Assembly (NCBI RefSeq): GCF_910592395.1
Contig: NC_088326.1
Location: 8,127,001 to 8,191,000 of the forward strand
Source: Lineus longissimus
Lineage: Eukaryota > Nemertea > Pilidiophora > Heteronemertea > Lineidae
DNA: 64,000 nucleotides
Direction of reading: 5' to 3'
The notes beneath the pieces were generated by a model. It was not told the origin of the DNA, made no database searches, and saw only the letters and a program-made list of their open reading frames with translations. This document shows positions 1 to 10,714 of this stretch, piece by piece. Positions within the stretch are counted from its first letter, which is position 1, and every line of letters starts with the position of its first letter. The position numbers and the translations under genes are program-made.

Positions 1-273
1 CACCCTCATATCAACCTTTGTAACTGTATTTTTAACTCCACAAAATATCATTAACATATTTCTCTTATTCTTTTCTTTGTAATACAGAAGCCCAGTCAAG
101 CTAAACAATGCTTACACCTCACACCCAGTTTGAAAGATCCAAAAGTCAAAAACCTGAAAATTGCGTACAAAACAGGAATGACTGTCAACCCACAACAATT
201 GACTTTCAAGGCAAAATGTCCAAAACTGCAAACAACAAGTACTGTCAAACTTATCAAAATAAAGGACCTCAAT

Positions 274-425
274 AATTCTGACAGGGTAAGTCTTATCTAT
301 GTTAGTACTGAGTCATTTCTCTCAAATACCAACTGCAAAAATTACTTATTGGTGTTGAAATTTTTGTTGGTATTTGAGAGAAATCACTCAGTACTAACAT
401 AGATAAGACTTACCCTGTCAGAATT
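274..425. repeat. 60-bp near-perfect inverted repeat across a splice donor
   Basis: The left arm 274-333 and right arm 366-425 are reverse complements at 59 of 60 positions, with a 32-nt spacer. The left arm starts inside the exon (AATTCTGACAGG) and covers its 5' splice site and the first part of the intron. The transcript could therefore fold the donor site into a long hairpin. No target duplication or transposon-like ends were recognised, so a local inverted duplication is the simplest origin. Confidence 0.95.
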
Positions 426-1201
426 GTAAATTTAGTACAACTGAACTTCAGAAAAATCACACTGGCCAGTATTCCTTTTAAAATTAAATTGCAATTTTTT
501 TCTACGTGAACATTTTCAAAGTGCATTTTCACTGGTGGCAATATTTTAAATGCCAAAACAAAGCTTAGTCCAAATTTCAGCACTTCTATCAAAACATTTA
601 GTTGTTCAGTTCAGAAAACTTCTTCATTAGTTCTTATTACAAAATAGCTATACCAAACTATCACCTGAGTAGCCATGGCAAAATTGAGAACAACTTAACA
701 TTTCAGATAATACTCTTCTTAAATCTCAGATTTTTTTTATTTCCTAGTCTTCTTTTTTCCATTTTTGAAGTAAGAAGAAACAAAAAATGGTGTTTTAACC
801 CCTTTTGACACCAACAATTTTTGGTGTTTTCCAAATCTTTTTAGAAAATTTAATATTTTGTCTGGTTTTGAAAATTTAATGACTTTTAACAATAATTTAA
901 ATCATTTATAAACAAATTGGGCAATCCAAGGTGCTTAAAACTCACCAAAGAAAAGGGGGAAGCATTATTTCCATTGTAAAAAAATTCGTTTCTTTTCAGA
1001 TTTCTTTTTCTTCAGATTTATTGACGTCAGCGAGCCCGAGAAACAAACAATAAATAAAAGTCTGACCTCAGCAGCAAAATAACATCATTAATAAATCTTT
1101 TCACATTTCAGGTTAATGTCACAGCAAAAATGGTCAAGGTTGTAGAGGAAACGAAATCGATTGAAACACATGGTCAGAGTCTACAACTAAAGGTCGTTTT
1201 G

Positions 1202-4200
1202 TTAACCCATTAGGCGCCGTATCGCCCTATGCCGCCCTGTTCATTTTGTGCCGTATCGCCCTAAGCCGCCCTGAAGTTTAGAGGCCGTTATGGAATACTT
1301 GTGGCGACAACAACCAAACACCAACATCGATTCCAGGTGGCTGGAATCCTAATCATCATAATTCATGCATTTTTTTCATATGGTCCTGTGGAACGATTGA
1401 GTGTATTTTGAAGTTGAAGTTCGGGTTCCCGAGGTTTGACCTAGCTTACTGCGACACAGAAATTCTATTGTAAGCGTACTTTGTGTACAATGGCCCCAAG
1501 ATAGCTAAAGGTGTTGCAGGTGCATTGTTTTGGTTTTATTCACTGTAATAATGATGAGGTGAGGTGGAGTTGGGGTAATCTGTGTACTAGTAATTAGAGG
1601 GGAGGGGTGTGGTCCAGGGGGTGGGGTCAGACTGGGGGTCCGTGGGGGGGTCTGTGGGCGGGGGGGTCTGTGGGTGGGGGGTCTGTTGGAATTTTTCTTC
1701 TGTTATTTCTTTTAGAGAAGAGGCAATTTTTTTATTAGGCCTTCGCCCTTAGATATCAGTAACAGTTGGTTGAAGGGGGGGGGGGTCGGGGTGGCTGGGG
1801 GGGGGGGGCTCCATTTTTGAGTAGATACTAGTTTTTTTTCTTCCTTTCAGACACACGATAATGATGACCGCACGGAATTAGATGATGAGGAGGGGAATGA
1901 TGATGATGTTGATGATGATAACCCCCACCCCGCAGAAGCTGTTGCTGATGCCAATCATGGCGACACTGCTGAAGACATGGACATTGCTGATGCCGATCAA
2001 GATGTTGATGGTGACCAGGACATGGCAATTCCTGATGCTGATGCTGATCAAGACTTTGATGGTGTTGCTGATGCCTATGTTGATTCTGACACTGATGTTG
2101 ACAATCCAAACTTTTTTCCAGCAGCTCACGATATGTCCGATTCAGACAATTCTGATATCGATAGGCCCTTACCTGATGACAATGCTGGTGATAATGTTAG
2201 GGGGCGTGGTAGGGCACGAGGGAGAGGGAGAGGTGGGCCAAGAGGGAGACCAAGAGGAGGTGGGCCTGGTAAGGGGAATGGGCGTGGGCAGAACCAAGCT
2301 AGAGGTCAAGGTCAGGATAGAGCCAGGGGCAGAGGTAGAGGTAGGGGCAGAGGCAGGGGCAGGGGTAGGGGCAGGGGCAGAGGTGGCCTGCAGCAGGGAA
2401 ATCCTGTAAATATTACAGCTGGTTGGAGGGATCAAATTCTGGAGCCACAGGTACATCCTTTTACTCAACCTGTTGGGCCCTCTTGTCCCTTGGGGCCAGA
2501 TGCCTCAGAACTCCAGTTTCTCATGCTTATGCTAGGAGATGATTTTTTGGATGACTTGGTTGAGAATACCAACCTGTATGCTGCTAAAACAATGCCACCT
2601 GATGTCCCTGACCCTGCCAACCCCTATGCAACTTCCCACAAGGAATGGAAGACAACAACAACTGAGGAAATGAAGGCTTTTATTGGGATAAATATCCTGA
2701 TGGGAATCAAGCAGGTGTCTGATTACAGAGATTTCTGGTCGCAAGACACAGCTCTTCGTGATGAGTACATCACATCAAAATTTCCAAGGAGGGCATATGA
2801 AAGGCTTTGCCGATTTATTCATTGCAGTAACCCTAATCAGGTCAATGCAAATGATAGATTGGACAAAGTCCGCCCTCTCATCACTGTCCTGGATCGAACC
2901 TTTCCAGCCATGTTCAATTGATGAGAACTGTCAATTGATGAGGCCATGGTCAAATTCAATGGTCGCCTAGTATGGAAGCAGTACATGCCGAAAAAGCCAA
3001 TCAAATGGGGTATGAAGATCTGGTGTCTTTGTGATTCCAAAACTGGGTATTGTTTGGCTTTTTCGGTGTATACTGGTGCTGGCGACAATGATGATGCAGT
3101 CCGAATTTTTGGGCTGGGATATGCTGTTGTCATGCGACTCATGCATGATTATCTCCTGTCTAATCACAAGTTGTTTGCTGACAATTTCTTTTCAAGTGTT
3201 ACATTAGCAGAAGACCTCAACCAGGCCGACACCTACTACACTGGCACAGCAAGGTACAACAGAAGGGACTTCCCTTCAGAAATGACTACTCCTAGATTAC
3301 AATATACAGAAAGTATCAAATGGCAAAAAGAAACAACAGGAGTAGTAGCATGTAGGTGGCGGGACAATAAGAGGGATGTGTACACTATTAGTACATGCCA
3401 CGGGGCACAAAACGTCCGCAAAGGTCGCACCAGATTTCGGCAAAACGAACTCATTGACGTCCCTCAAATAATAACCGCTTACAATGCATCAATGGGGGGC
3501 GTTGACCATTTTGATCAACTAAGAGCCTACTTTTCAGTAGGAAGAAGTGGAAAGAAGTGGTGGAAGTTTCTTTTCTGGTCGCTAATAAACATGGCAATCA
3601 TCAATGCCTACATACTGTGGTGCCATGTCTGTGTTCTCAATGGTCCAGACCAACCACCGAAAAACAAGCGGAAATGGGGTCTGAGAGCCTTCAAATTAAA
3701 ATTAGTGCATCAGCTAGCTGACAATTACAGTGGTAGGCGTAGAACAAATCTGCTGGTGATAGAGAAGTGCTACTGGTTGTTGATCGAGATGTTCTTGCTG
3801 GCCATTCCAGGGTAAAATTTGGTGGACGAAAGAAGACCTGTGTCCAGTGCAACAGACAACACCGGCGTACAGGGGCCGGGAACTACATCCAGACGAGTTA
3901 TGGGTGTGACTCTTGCAAAGTCTTTCTGTGCAGAAACAATCTCTGTTTCCTGGAATTCCACAATGCAGCACCCCAGGCAGCACCATGAATGATGTTGAAC
4001 TGAACTATGATGTTGAACTGAACTTTCTGTAGCAAATTGAACTTTTTTGCTAAAAAATACCAGTCAAAACCGGTTGTTTTACTAATTTATATCATCTACA
4101 TTCATTTTGGACACTTGTTTATGAACATATGTAACTGTAAACATGTCAGCAACAATGTTTTTGGAGTACAGGTGTTGAGAAACAAGAAATCACTGAAAAT

Positions 4201-4625
4201 TAAAATTCGCGAAAAACACAATTTTTGACACTTTCCCCAAATCGTTACAAAGGGGTTAATTTTTCCCAACAACTGCCAATTTATGATTTGTACCTGCTGT
4301 AACTGATGTTGCTGACATGTACCCAACAATTCATGCCTATACAGGCAATATGGGGACCAAAATTAAATTTCATTGATTTTTGGTCATGGTCCGGGTCAGG
4401 GGGGGGTTAATTTTCACTATTTTTTACATTTTTGAAGAAAAATATATTGTAACATGTCCATCATGTTCTAAGGATCAAAATAAATATTACTTGTAATACA
4501 TCATCTCCAACTTGTTCTATCTCATTTGTGCAAAAACCAAAGCATGGTCGAAAATGTGAAAACTGCAAAAACCTCTGAGAGAAAAGCTGCATTTAATTTT
4601 AAACGTCTGGCGCCTAATGGGTTAA
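1202..4625 (+). mobile_element. piggyBac element with TTAA target duplication
   Basis: The element occupies 1206-4621 (3,416 bp) and is flanked by TTAA at 1202-1205 and 4622-4625. Its 13-bp terminal inverted repeats are CCCATTAGGCGCC and the exact complement GGCGCCTAATGGG. TTAA duplication is the hallmark of the piggyBac superfamily. The left third (1540-1820) is G-rich low-complexity sequence. A second, imperfect copy of the end motif (GCCGTATCGCCCTA...GCCGCCCTG) follows the left TIR. It sits in an OB-fold exon. The encoded transposase is broken, so mobilisation would need a helper. Confidence 0.95.
1851..3988 (+). pseudogene. piggyBac transposase (DDE_Tnp_1_7 type), broken
   Basis: The reading frame opens after an acceptor (TTCCTTTCAG, 1850) with a very acidic stretch, then an RG/RGR-rich basic segment (about 2200-2400), then the transposase core. 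The likely catalytic aspartates of the piggyBac DDD triad lie in LCDSKTGY (about 3030), LFADNFFSS (about 3175) and GGVDHFDQL (about 3500). The C-terminal cysteine-rich zinc finger (CVQCN, CDSCKVFLC) is at 3836-3960. Two lesions are visible. A pair of in-frame TGA codons lies at 2920-2925, within a duplicated TCAATTGATGAG, where the segment before LSIDEAMVKF should be. A frameshift near 3740-3760 lies between the core and the zinc finger. It is a non-functional copy of a PGBD-like transposase. Confidence 0.92.
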
Positions 4626-5215
4626 CAGACAATACCGGATGTTCCTCGTTGCATTTGTGGAAGAAACTTATCCCACAAGTGGAAGATAGCTGCTGTTATG
4701 AATTTACAGAACTTGTTGTCCGTGTAAACAACTATGATGGACACAAGTCTCTCACAACAAGTCCAGTAACGGAAATTGTAAAAGCAGAGGAAATAGAAAC
4801 GATCGAAGTATCAGAAGAAATTATCCAACAATATCTCCCAAAAGAAAACACCAATACAGTTGAAAATATGACCGTAGAGCAAGTCAGCATCACAATGAAA
4901 AAAACTTGCAAAACTTGCAAAAAACTTTTACCAACCACAGATAAACTCACATTCAAATGTGATAGTTGCAATATGCGACAACTCACCAAGACTATGGTCC
5001 AAAACATTCGTGCCAAATTGAACCTTGTAAACGAAGACAATCAAACAAGAATCTTGGTAACAGCTGTTGACCAAGTTATGTTGGACTACCTAAAAAAGGA
5101 AGGTCTACAAATAACCAATGAAACAACAAGTGATGACGTTGAAGAGTTCTTGCTCAACCTAGATATGATACCAACTGTCACCTACAATATCGACAAATAT
5201 GTTACGAAATTCTAA

Positions 5216-7038
5216 ACACCATTTACATTGGGTAATTTCAAAGTTGATTTCAAAATTTTTGATTTCAATCCTCATATGACACTAAATTCACTGATCAAAC
5301 TGAAATTGCAAATAATTAGTGTTACTGTAAAACCAGAAGCTAGGTTTTAATCTTATTTTGTAGTAAATTTTTGTTCATTTAGTATTATTCTCGTGTAACA
5401 TTTAACACCAACAAATTATTAAATTCTAACTTTTCAGGACTAATTTTTTTTCATCCTACCTCCTTGCCAACCTGAATTCATTGAGTCTGGAACAAACATA
5501 GAGCTCACCTTTAACCCTCCAAAATGGTGTCAAAAAATCCATGTTTTTAAAGCATTTTTGAGCTAGAACCATAAACACTGTTAAATCCATTGCATAGAAA
5601 AGGTATTCCCCAGTATCTAGGGAATTCCCTACAGATGATTATAAAAAAACAGTATCTGCCTCTCGAACAATTGGAAAGCCAATGAACTGAGCAGATTGTT
5701 GATTATGCATTTCTGCAAAACTCAACCCAGTAGGAAGGTATGATCATGCTTGCATTTCTGCAAAACTCGTCCTGAAAGAATTAAGATTAACTGATTTTTA
5801 CGTCCAGTGAAAACACCAAGTTTATAATTTGACTATGGAAACAAATCAAGGACCTAGTATGTGTCATTGAAATTTGCCACAGTACTTGGCACTTCTCGTA
5901 TTTCAACAAAATATTTTCACCTTCAACAGTGTGACCAAAAATAGATAAAGAAAAAAATGAACAACTTTCAAAATTTGAAAAAATCCAGTTTTGATTTCCT
6001 GTAGCTTGAAAACTAAATGATCAAAACTGTGACAGGGCAGTATTTGCCCGTCCCTTCCAGGACACCGTAGCTTGTATATTGATGTGGCTGACGAGCCACC
6101 ATACATGTAGATGTGCTCAATGTGCGACCATGCGCGGTAAGCCGATTGCAATGAACCGAACATTTGTGAAGAACTAGACAAGATAATAAACAAAGTATTT
6201 ATATGGTATAACCGGGTTGTTATACGTACTTTTCAGTGGTGACAGCGGCGGGATACTTGCCACTATCGATCCACGCCTGAAAAGTTTGCTGACAATACCG
6301 GAATGTGCTAAAATTGCACTTTAAACACAGCCGGTTGAAACCCGCGTGAGATTCCTTTGTTTCAAGATCACGTGTGCGCGGCCTGAAAAGTTGTGCACAA
6401 AACCACAATTTTCTCCGAACAGCCGCCGTGCCAAGCCTATCCAACACCCCAGCACAGGCCACTGGATCATGGTCAGGGGGGGGGGGGGGGGGTTGGAGGT
6501 CCAGGGGAAGGGCTAAACACTGGGGTTACTGACAATGCACCCCGAGGCCCGAAGGGCCGAGAAGGTAGGAAGCTAAAAACAGACATGTCAGCTTTTCATC
6601 CAACCATTGCCAACACATAACACTCGATTAAACTACTAAAACTCAGAATTAAACAGCCCGTTTTGGGTTCTACGGCATCTATAACAAGATTTCTTTTTTG
6701 TTAGCACCTTGTTTTAACTTTAGCAGTCACCAACATGAAAATAATGAGCAAATTCGAGAGGAAGTTCGCATGATTTGACGGCCATTATACAAATTCGTTC
6801 ATAGCTGACTTCTACACCTGACGGTAGGTGGCGTTTTTTGCAGCGCCGGGCTGAAGGAGCTGCAGTTACCATGGAAATTACCGATCGATTCCGATATTCG
6901 CCGAAGTTGGTGTCTTCCCATGCTCGTTTCCAGGAGGATTTCGTCGTGCAAACAATGTACACATTAGATAGGGCTTGGAGGGAAGGGGCTGGGGATTAGA
7001 AGCCGCATGGGTGTGTCGTAGTATTTTGTATTTAATAG
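5216..7038. other. Non-coding, no gene recognised
   Basis: AT-rich intergenic DNA after the OB-fold gene. A G tract occurs at 6477-6492, followed by a GC-richer stretch with GGCCCGAAGGGCC (6546-6558). Short open frames on both strands lack any recognisable domain or splice context. The phrase ATGCATTTCTGCAAAACTC is nearly repeated at 5706 and 5750. Confidence 0.6.
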
Positions 7039-7144
7039 ATTAAAAATGAACCAAGAACAAAATATTGTGCTTAAATACGCTCTTTTAGGGCACAGTTTTC
7101 TATTGACTGGCCAATATGGCACTGGAAAGTCGTTTCTGATAAGG
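7039..7144 (+). pseudogene. PIF1-like helicase, Walker A segment
   Basis: After an acceptor-like TTTAATAG the frame reads LKMNQEQNIVLKYALLG and then FLLTGQYGTGKSFLIR. This is the N-terminal Q-like motif and the Walker A P-loop (GTGKS) of PIF1-family DNA helicases, which unwind DNA with ATP. Similarity stops at 7144, where foreign transposon sequence begins. It resumes at about 15435 in the same frame but lacks the roughly 80-90 residues normally found between Walker A and the FGGLQVIL segment. The gene is therefore internally deleted as well as interrupted. Confidence 0.75.
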
Positions 7145-7183
7145 TACGGTATATGTTTCAATAATAAAAGGGTGGCCTACCTG

Positions 7184-8793
7184 CTAAACTCTAATCTTTT
7201 TCTTGAGTGGGCATGGAAGGTGGTGTGTTAGTGGTTTCGCTTTTCTCTTTTGCCCGTTACTGGTATTAGATTTTTTGGAAATTGTCGACTCTCCAAGGAT
7301 GATGGAATTTACTGCCGGTCCGTATTGGTTTGCTGTGGGGTTGGTCGTATTACCATTACATTTTCCTCTCTGCTGGCAGAAGAAGTACTCAATTAAGTCA
7401 GAATTTATGAAGCCTGGCATTAATGACATGCCCTGCTTAGTAAGGATTTGGCACAGTTGGACAAACCCCAAGATGGAAGAATTGAGGTCTTCCCGCGTTT
7501 GATCGGTCAGTTTGCAGGATTTTGGGGTTGACTCCAATTCCCAGTTGTTAAAGAACTCTAATACTGTCAGCAGTGTGGAGAGCCTCGCGTCATCAGCTGT
7601 TGTTATTGCATTGTTAGTATCCATCACAATGTCCACTAACTTGCTAGTTTCCTTAAGTAGCGACATCGTCCCAGTAAGATCATGGCTGCAACTAGGGCTT
7701 TTGCTGTACTCCTCCATGAGGTACAACATCTTGTCATTCAGTACGTCCATTGCAAATTTATTCCGCACCTTGTCGTTAGTCGTCAGAACCATGTGGTTGT
7801 TCATGAGTGCCTTGTGCAGGCGCATTCCTTCCATCTTGTTAAACGCAAAGGCGTCCTGCCAATGTTTCCAAGAAACATTGTGGCCACCTATTTTCAGTTG
7901 TCTTGCGTAAAGACCATTACAAACTTTTTTTATGGTGTGTTTGATGTCCTGAATAAAAACTATATCGTGATTTGGATCGTAAATATCCCTGAATGTAAAA
8001 TTGGAGTCCCGAGGATCACCGCTAGCAAATTGCATTTTCATGAGAGACCGGTTGGTGGACGCCCCGTCTAAAGAAACAAAATCTACCACAAACCCGTACT
8101 GATAGAGAGTGTCCACAGCCTCCCACATCAGTAAGTGTAACTGGTATGCAGGGGCCGTCTCAGTTACAAAATATGCTATTGGCCACCTGAATCCCGTAAA
8201 ACCATGAAAGTGAAATTGGAGAGCATGTGTGCCCATTCGGCATGTCCTTTTCTTGTGAATAACAGTGTCGATGTTTTTCGAAACCTCCCCTACATCCACT
8301 TGGCCGACCAAAATAAACTGATCTTCTTTCCTCTTACACAAGAGGTCCCCCTGCAACGTCATCTCGTCGATTAGGAGTCCCCCCCTACAACCCGAATCTT
8401 CCTCAGCATTTCATAGACACCTGGAGAGGTTGTCCACATTGTCAGTAAAATACTGATCAATTCTGGATCCCATCGTCTACCTCTGGGGTCGAGATCACGA
8501 CGTCCATTCTTTAGTTGAGATTCAAGAAATAGTTTGAAGTTTTGCGGCAAATTGGGTGCGATTCTTTCTATCATCATGAGGAGGTCCTCGTGGGTAGCTT
8601 GGTCTACACTTATGAGTCTCGAGTCGGCGTCCATACCTTCCTGCTTGTTTTCTTTATTCACTCCTTTCGCATACAGCATGGCGTTAAAGTAGATCTGGCA
8701 GCTACGGCAAGTGGATGAGGTCGCAGACATTCCCAGAAGTTTGGCACAACCAGAACCAAAGGCTCTTTTTTGTCCCTTGGGCTGATCAGCCAT
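7184..8793 (-). pseudogene. P-element / THAP9-like transposase, truncated
   Basis: Reading on the minus strand from ATG 8793 (MADQPKGQKR), the first block holds a cysteine-containing segment and then RRWDPELISILLTMW, a hallmark near the start of P-element transposase catalytic regions. The second block, from about 8383, starts LLIDEMTLQGDLLC and continues QVDVGEV. It ends with the P-type C-terminal signature SDLIEYFFCQQRG...NPTANQYG and GESTISKKSN. A frame change and loss of about 60 residues separate the blocks at 8371-8400; an intron there is possible but unproven. No THAP zinc finger is visible; the upstream end is where DIRS is inserted. P transposases use GTP and an RNase H-like fold. 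Confidence 0.8.
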
Positions 8794-8861
8794 ACGGCAG
8801 TTCCTAACAGTACAATTAAATGCCCATTTCCTTACAAGAAATGGCCATTTTGTTAGTTCAT

Positions 8862-9033
8862 ACTTACCTATGGAACACTTTTGCATGTTACTCCATTTGG
8901 GCTCAAACACAAGAGTATCCCTTTAATTTTCTAAAGGGAGAACTGAGTTAACAGCTCGGCCGCCAGGCGGCGCCCTGACCGATCCCGCGAGATCGCGCCG
9001 ATCTCATGCCGCCATATTTAGTCTTTACTCTTG
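8862..9033. repeat. DIRS inverted terminal repeat, left copy
   Basis: These 172 bp are the reverse complement of 15185-15356, with one mismatch noticed near the inner end (ATATTTAGTC against ATATTCAGTC). The repeat begins ACTTACCTATGGAACAC and includes the GC-rich core CGGCCGCCAGGCGGCG. Outside it lies a further 40 bp that differs between the two ends. This copy is downstream of the recombinase gene. Confidence 0.95.
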
Positions 9034-9080
9034 AGCGTTAATAAAGAGTATGTCCCGTTTGTGGGGACGGCGGGAGGGCC

Positions 9081-9178
9081 GTGTTCCATAGGTAAGTATG
9101 AACTAACAAAATGGCCATTTCTTGTAAGGAAATGGGCATTTTGTGTCATTCAAACTTACCTATGGAACACTTTTGCAT
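9081..9178. repeat. DIRS internal complementary region (ICR)
   Basis: The first 60 bp (9081-9140) are the reverse complement of the element's left end (8819-8878). The last 42 bp (9137-9178) are the reverse complement of its right end (15332-15373). Together they equal the reverse complement of the right-end/left-end junction of a circle. This is the feature by which DIRS elements are thought to template the joining of their ends during reverse transcription. The match defines both element termini to within the shared AAATG. Confidence 0.93.
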
Positions 9179-9607
9179 CGAATTCCAGCAACCTATTGGA
9201 GGTGGGAAACGAGGACTTACCTAAGGCTGAGCTGTTGTTCCATCCAGGAGGCACCACCGGCATATTAGCTAAGGAGGACCGCCAGTGGAAAGAAATGGGG
9301 AGAACCGGAGGACCGGTATTTTGATCTCGGTATTACAATCATATTATAGAGAGTAATAGACCCATTCTCCGGAAAGCGCTAGAATTGCGTAATAAAACCA
9401 TCTTCTTTCCGGCAACAGAGCTTAGAGCAAGTAAGGCATGTTGAAGGGTGTAGAATGAATTATTGCTAAACAACAATAAAAAATTGCGTCCTTTCTAGTC
9501 TACTAGGGGTTGCCTGGATGTTGAAGATAGGGCATATCAAAAATGGCGCAAGATGCGCGTTTGACTCTTCAATCGGGCTTCCCCCCCCTTTTTTGATCTA
9601 GCCAGGA

Positions 9608-10714
9608 TCAAACAACATGCCCCGCAGACACAATCGGGCCGATTGTGTGCATGCCATCTACGAGGGAAGAAACGTCTCGTAGGTAGAAACGAGAGAATGT
9701 GGAGTGATTACTCCAACATGCAGCGGAAACGACTTCTTGAAGAGCAACTCCTCGGTAGTTAGCCCAGGAGGTGGCTAGTGCTCTAACTTCGTGCGCTGAG
9801 ATGTTAGCTAGTGCACGAAGATCAGAGGAAGTCTTCAAGGTGTTGTAGGAAAGACGAATAGTCTCCACAATCCACCTTGAAATAGTGGCGGCCGCTATCT
9901 CTCGTTTATTTCCCTCCTTATAGGACAAAAACAAACGCTCTCTCCCCTGGCGGATACCGGGAGGTTTTGTCCTATTTATGTAGAACTTTAGGGCCCTGAC
10001 GGGACATAAAGTTCTGTCAGGAAGATCATAAGAGATCGTTCCTGACAGAGAGGGAATAGTAACCGGGGGCCGAGAGGCGGCCGGTCCCTGGTTCTTCGCC
10101 AGAAATCCTGGTATAAAAGCCAGGATAACCTCCCCTCCCTCTCTAAAAGCCAGCTTCTTAAAAGAAAGTGCATGGAGCTCTGATCTCCGTTGGGCGGTAG
10201 CCAAGGCTACTAGAAAGACCGTTTTGAGTGTCAGATATTTCATGGATGAAATAGACATGGGTTCAAAAGGATGCCTCATGAGCACCTTAAGGACAACAGA
10301 AAGGTCCCATTTAGGGGTGTTGTGAACCGGTCTAGGACGCTCTAATAACATTCCTCTGAAAAGAGGGGTTATTTGGTCCTCCCAACGAAGATCCCAGGTG
10401 CTTAAAACACGGAGGGTAGAAGCGATGGCGGACTTGTACCCTTTTATAGCCGTGACAGATAGTTGTCTTTCCGTGAATAATTCAATAAGGAAATCAACTA
10501 ATCTGTATATAGAGGGAGAGATCGGATTAACTCCGTTCTCCCTGCACCAGGAAGTGAAGGTATACCACTTTCCTTGATACACATCAAGGGTAGACCCCCT
10601 TTGAGGTGCGGACATGCGCTTGACAGCGATGTCCGAAAAGCCTCTCTGGTGGAGATGCAACTGGATAAGTTCCAGGCGTGAAACTTGAAAAATCCAGGGT
10701 TCTGGTGGTAGCAT
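9608..10714 (-). CDS. DIRS tyrosine recombinase (YR)
   Basis: About 368 residues from ATG 10714 (MLPPEPWIFQVSRLE). The same frame is open much further upstream, but that part only shadows the RNase H region. An N-terminal core-binding (SAM-like) helical segment includes KGYKSAIASTLRVL. The catalytic signature follows: first Arg in TAQRRSELHALSF, then HEVR (H-x-x-R), and the tyrosine in FSRFYLRD near the C-terminus. The enzyme cuts and rejoins DNA through a phosphotyrosine and would insert the circular cDNA. The frame is intact, so this is one of the better preserved genes here. It overlaps the end of the RT-RNase H frame. Confidence 0.9.
   Translation of the reverse strand: MLPPEPWIFQVSRLELIQLHLHQRGFSDIAVKRMSAPQRGSTLDVYQGKWYTFTSWCRENGVNPISPSIYRLVDFLIELFTERQLSVTAIKGYKSAIASTLRVLSTWDLRWEDQITPLFRGMLLERPRPVHNTPKWDLSVVLKVLMRHPFEPMSISSMKYLTLKTVFLVALATAQRRSELHALSFKKLAFREGGEVILAFIPGFLAKNQGPAASRPPVTIPSLSGTISYDLPDRTLCPVRALKFYINRTKPPGIRQGRERLFLSYKEGNKREIAAATISRWIVETIRLSYNTLKTSSDLRALANISAHEVRALATSWANYRGVALQEVVSAACWSNHSTFSRFYLRDVSSLVDGMHTIGPIVSAGHVV

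Larger units (their letters stand above)
88..5215 (+). pseudogene. RPA-like OB-fold / zinc-ribbon protein gene, interrupted by piggyBac
   Basis: Partial gene; earlier exons lie outside the window. A visible exon runs 88-285 (acceptor AATACAG, donor AGG|GTAAG, phase 0). The next starts at 1112 after TTTCAG, runs to 1201, is broken by piggyBac and resumes at 4622-5215. Spliced and with the insert removed, the frame is open: VNVTAKMVKVV, then LTDNTGCSSLHLWKK, which reads like an RPA-type OB-fold strand pattern. Further on, CKTCKKLL followed by KCDSCN looks like the zinc ribbon of the RPA1 C-terminal OB domain. The role would be single-strand DNA binding. It could be a cellular RPA paralogue or the RPA-like protein that animal Helitrons often carry. 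The family call is from pattern only; the exon structure and the interruption are seen directly. Confidence 0.6.

Noticed and set aside
1828-2129. Histidine/glutamine-rich minus-strand frames
   Set aside because: They are the antisense of the GAT-rich acidic start of the piggyBac transposase.
5903-6620. Frames of 75-96 residues on both strands
   Set aside because: No domain, no splice pattern, partly over a G tract.
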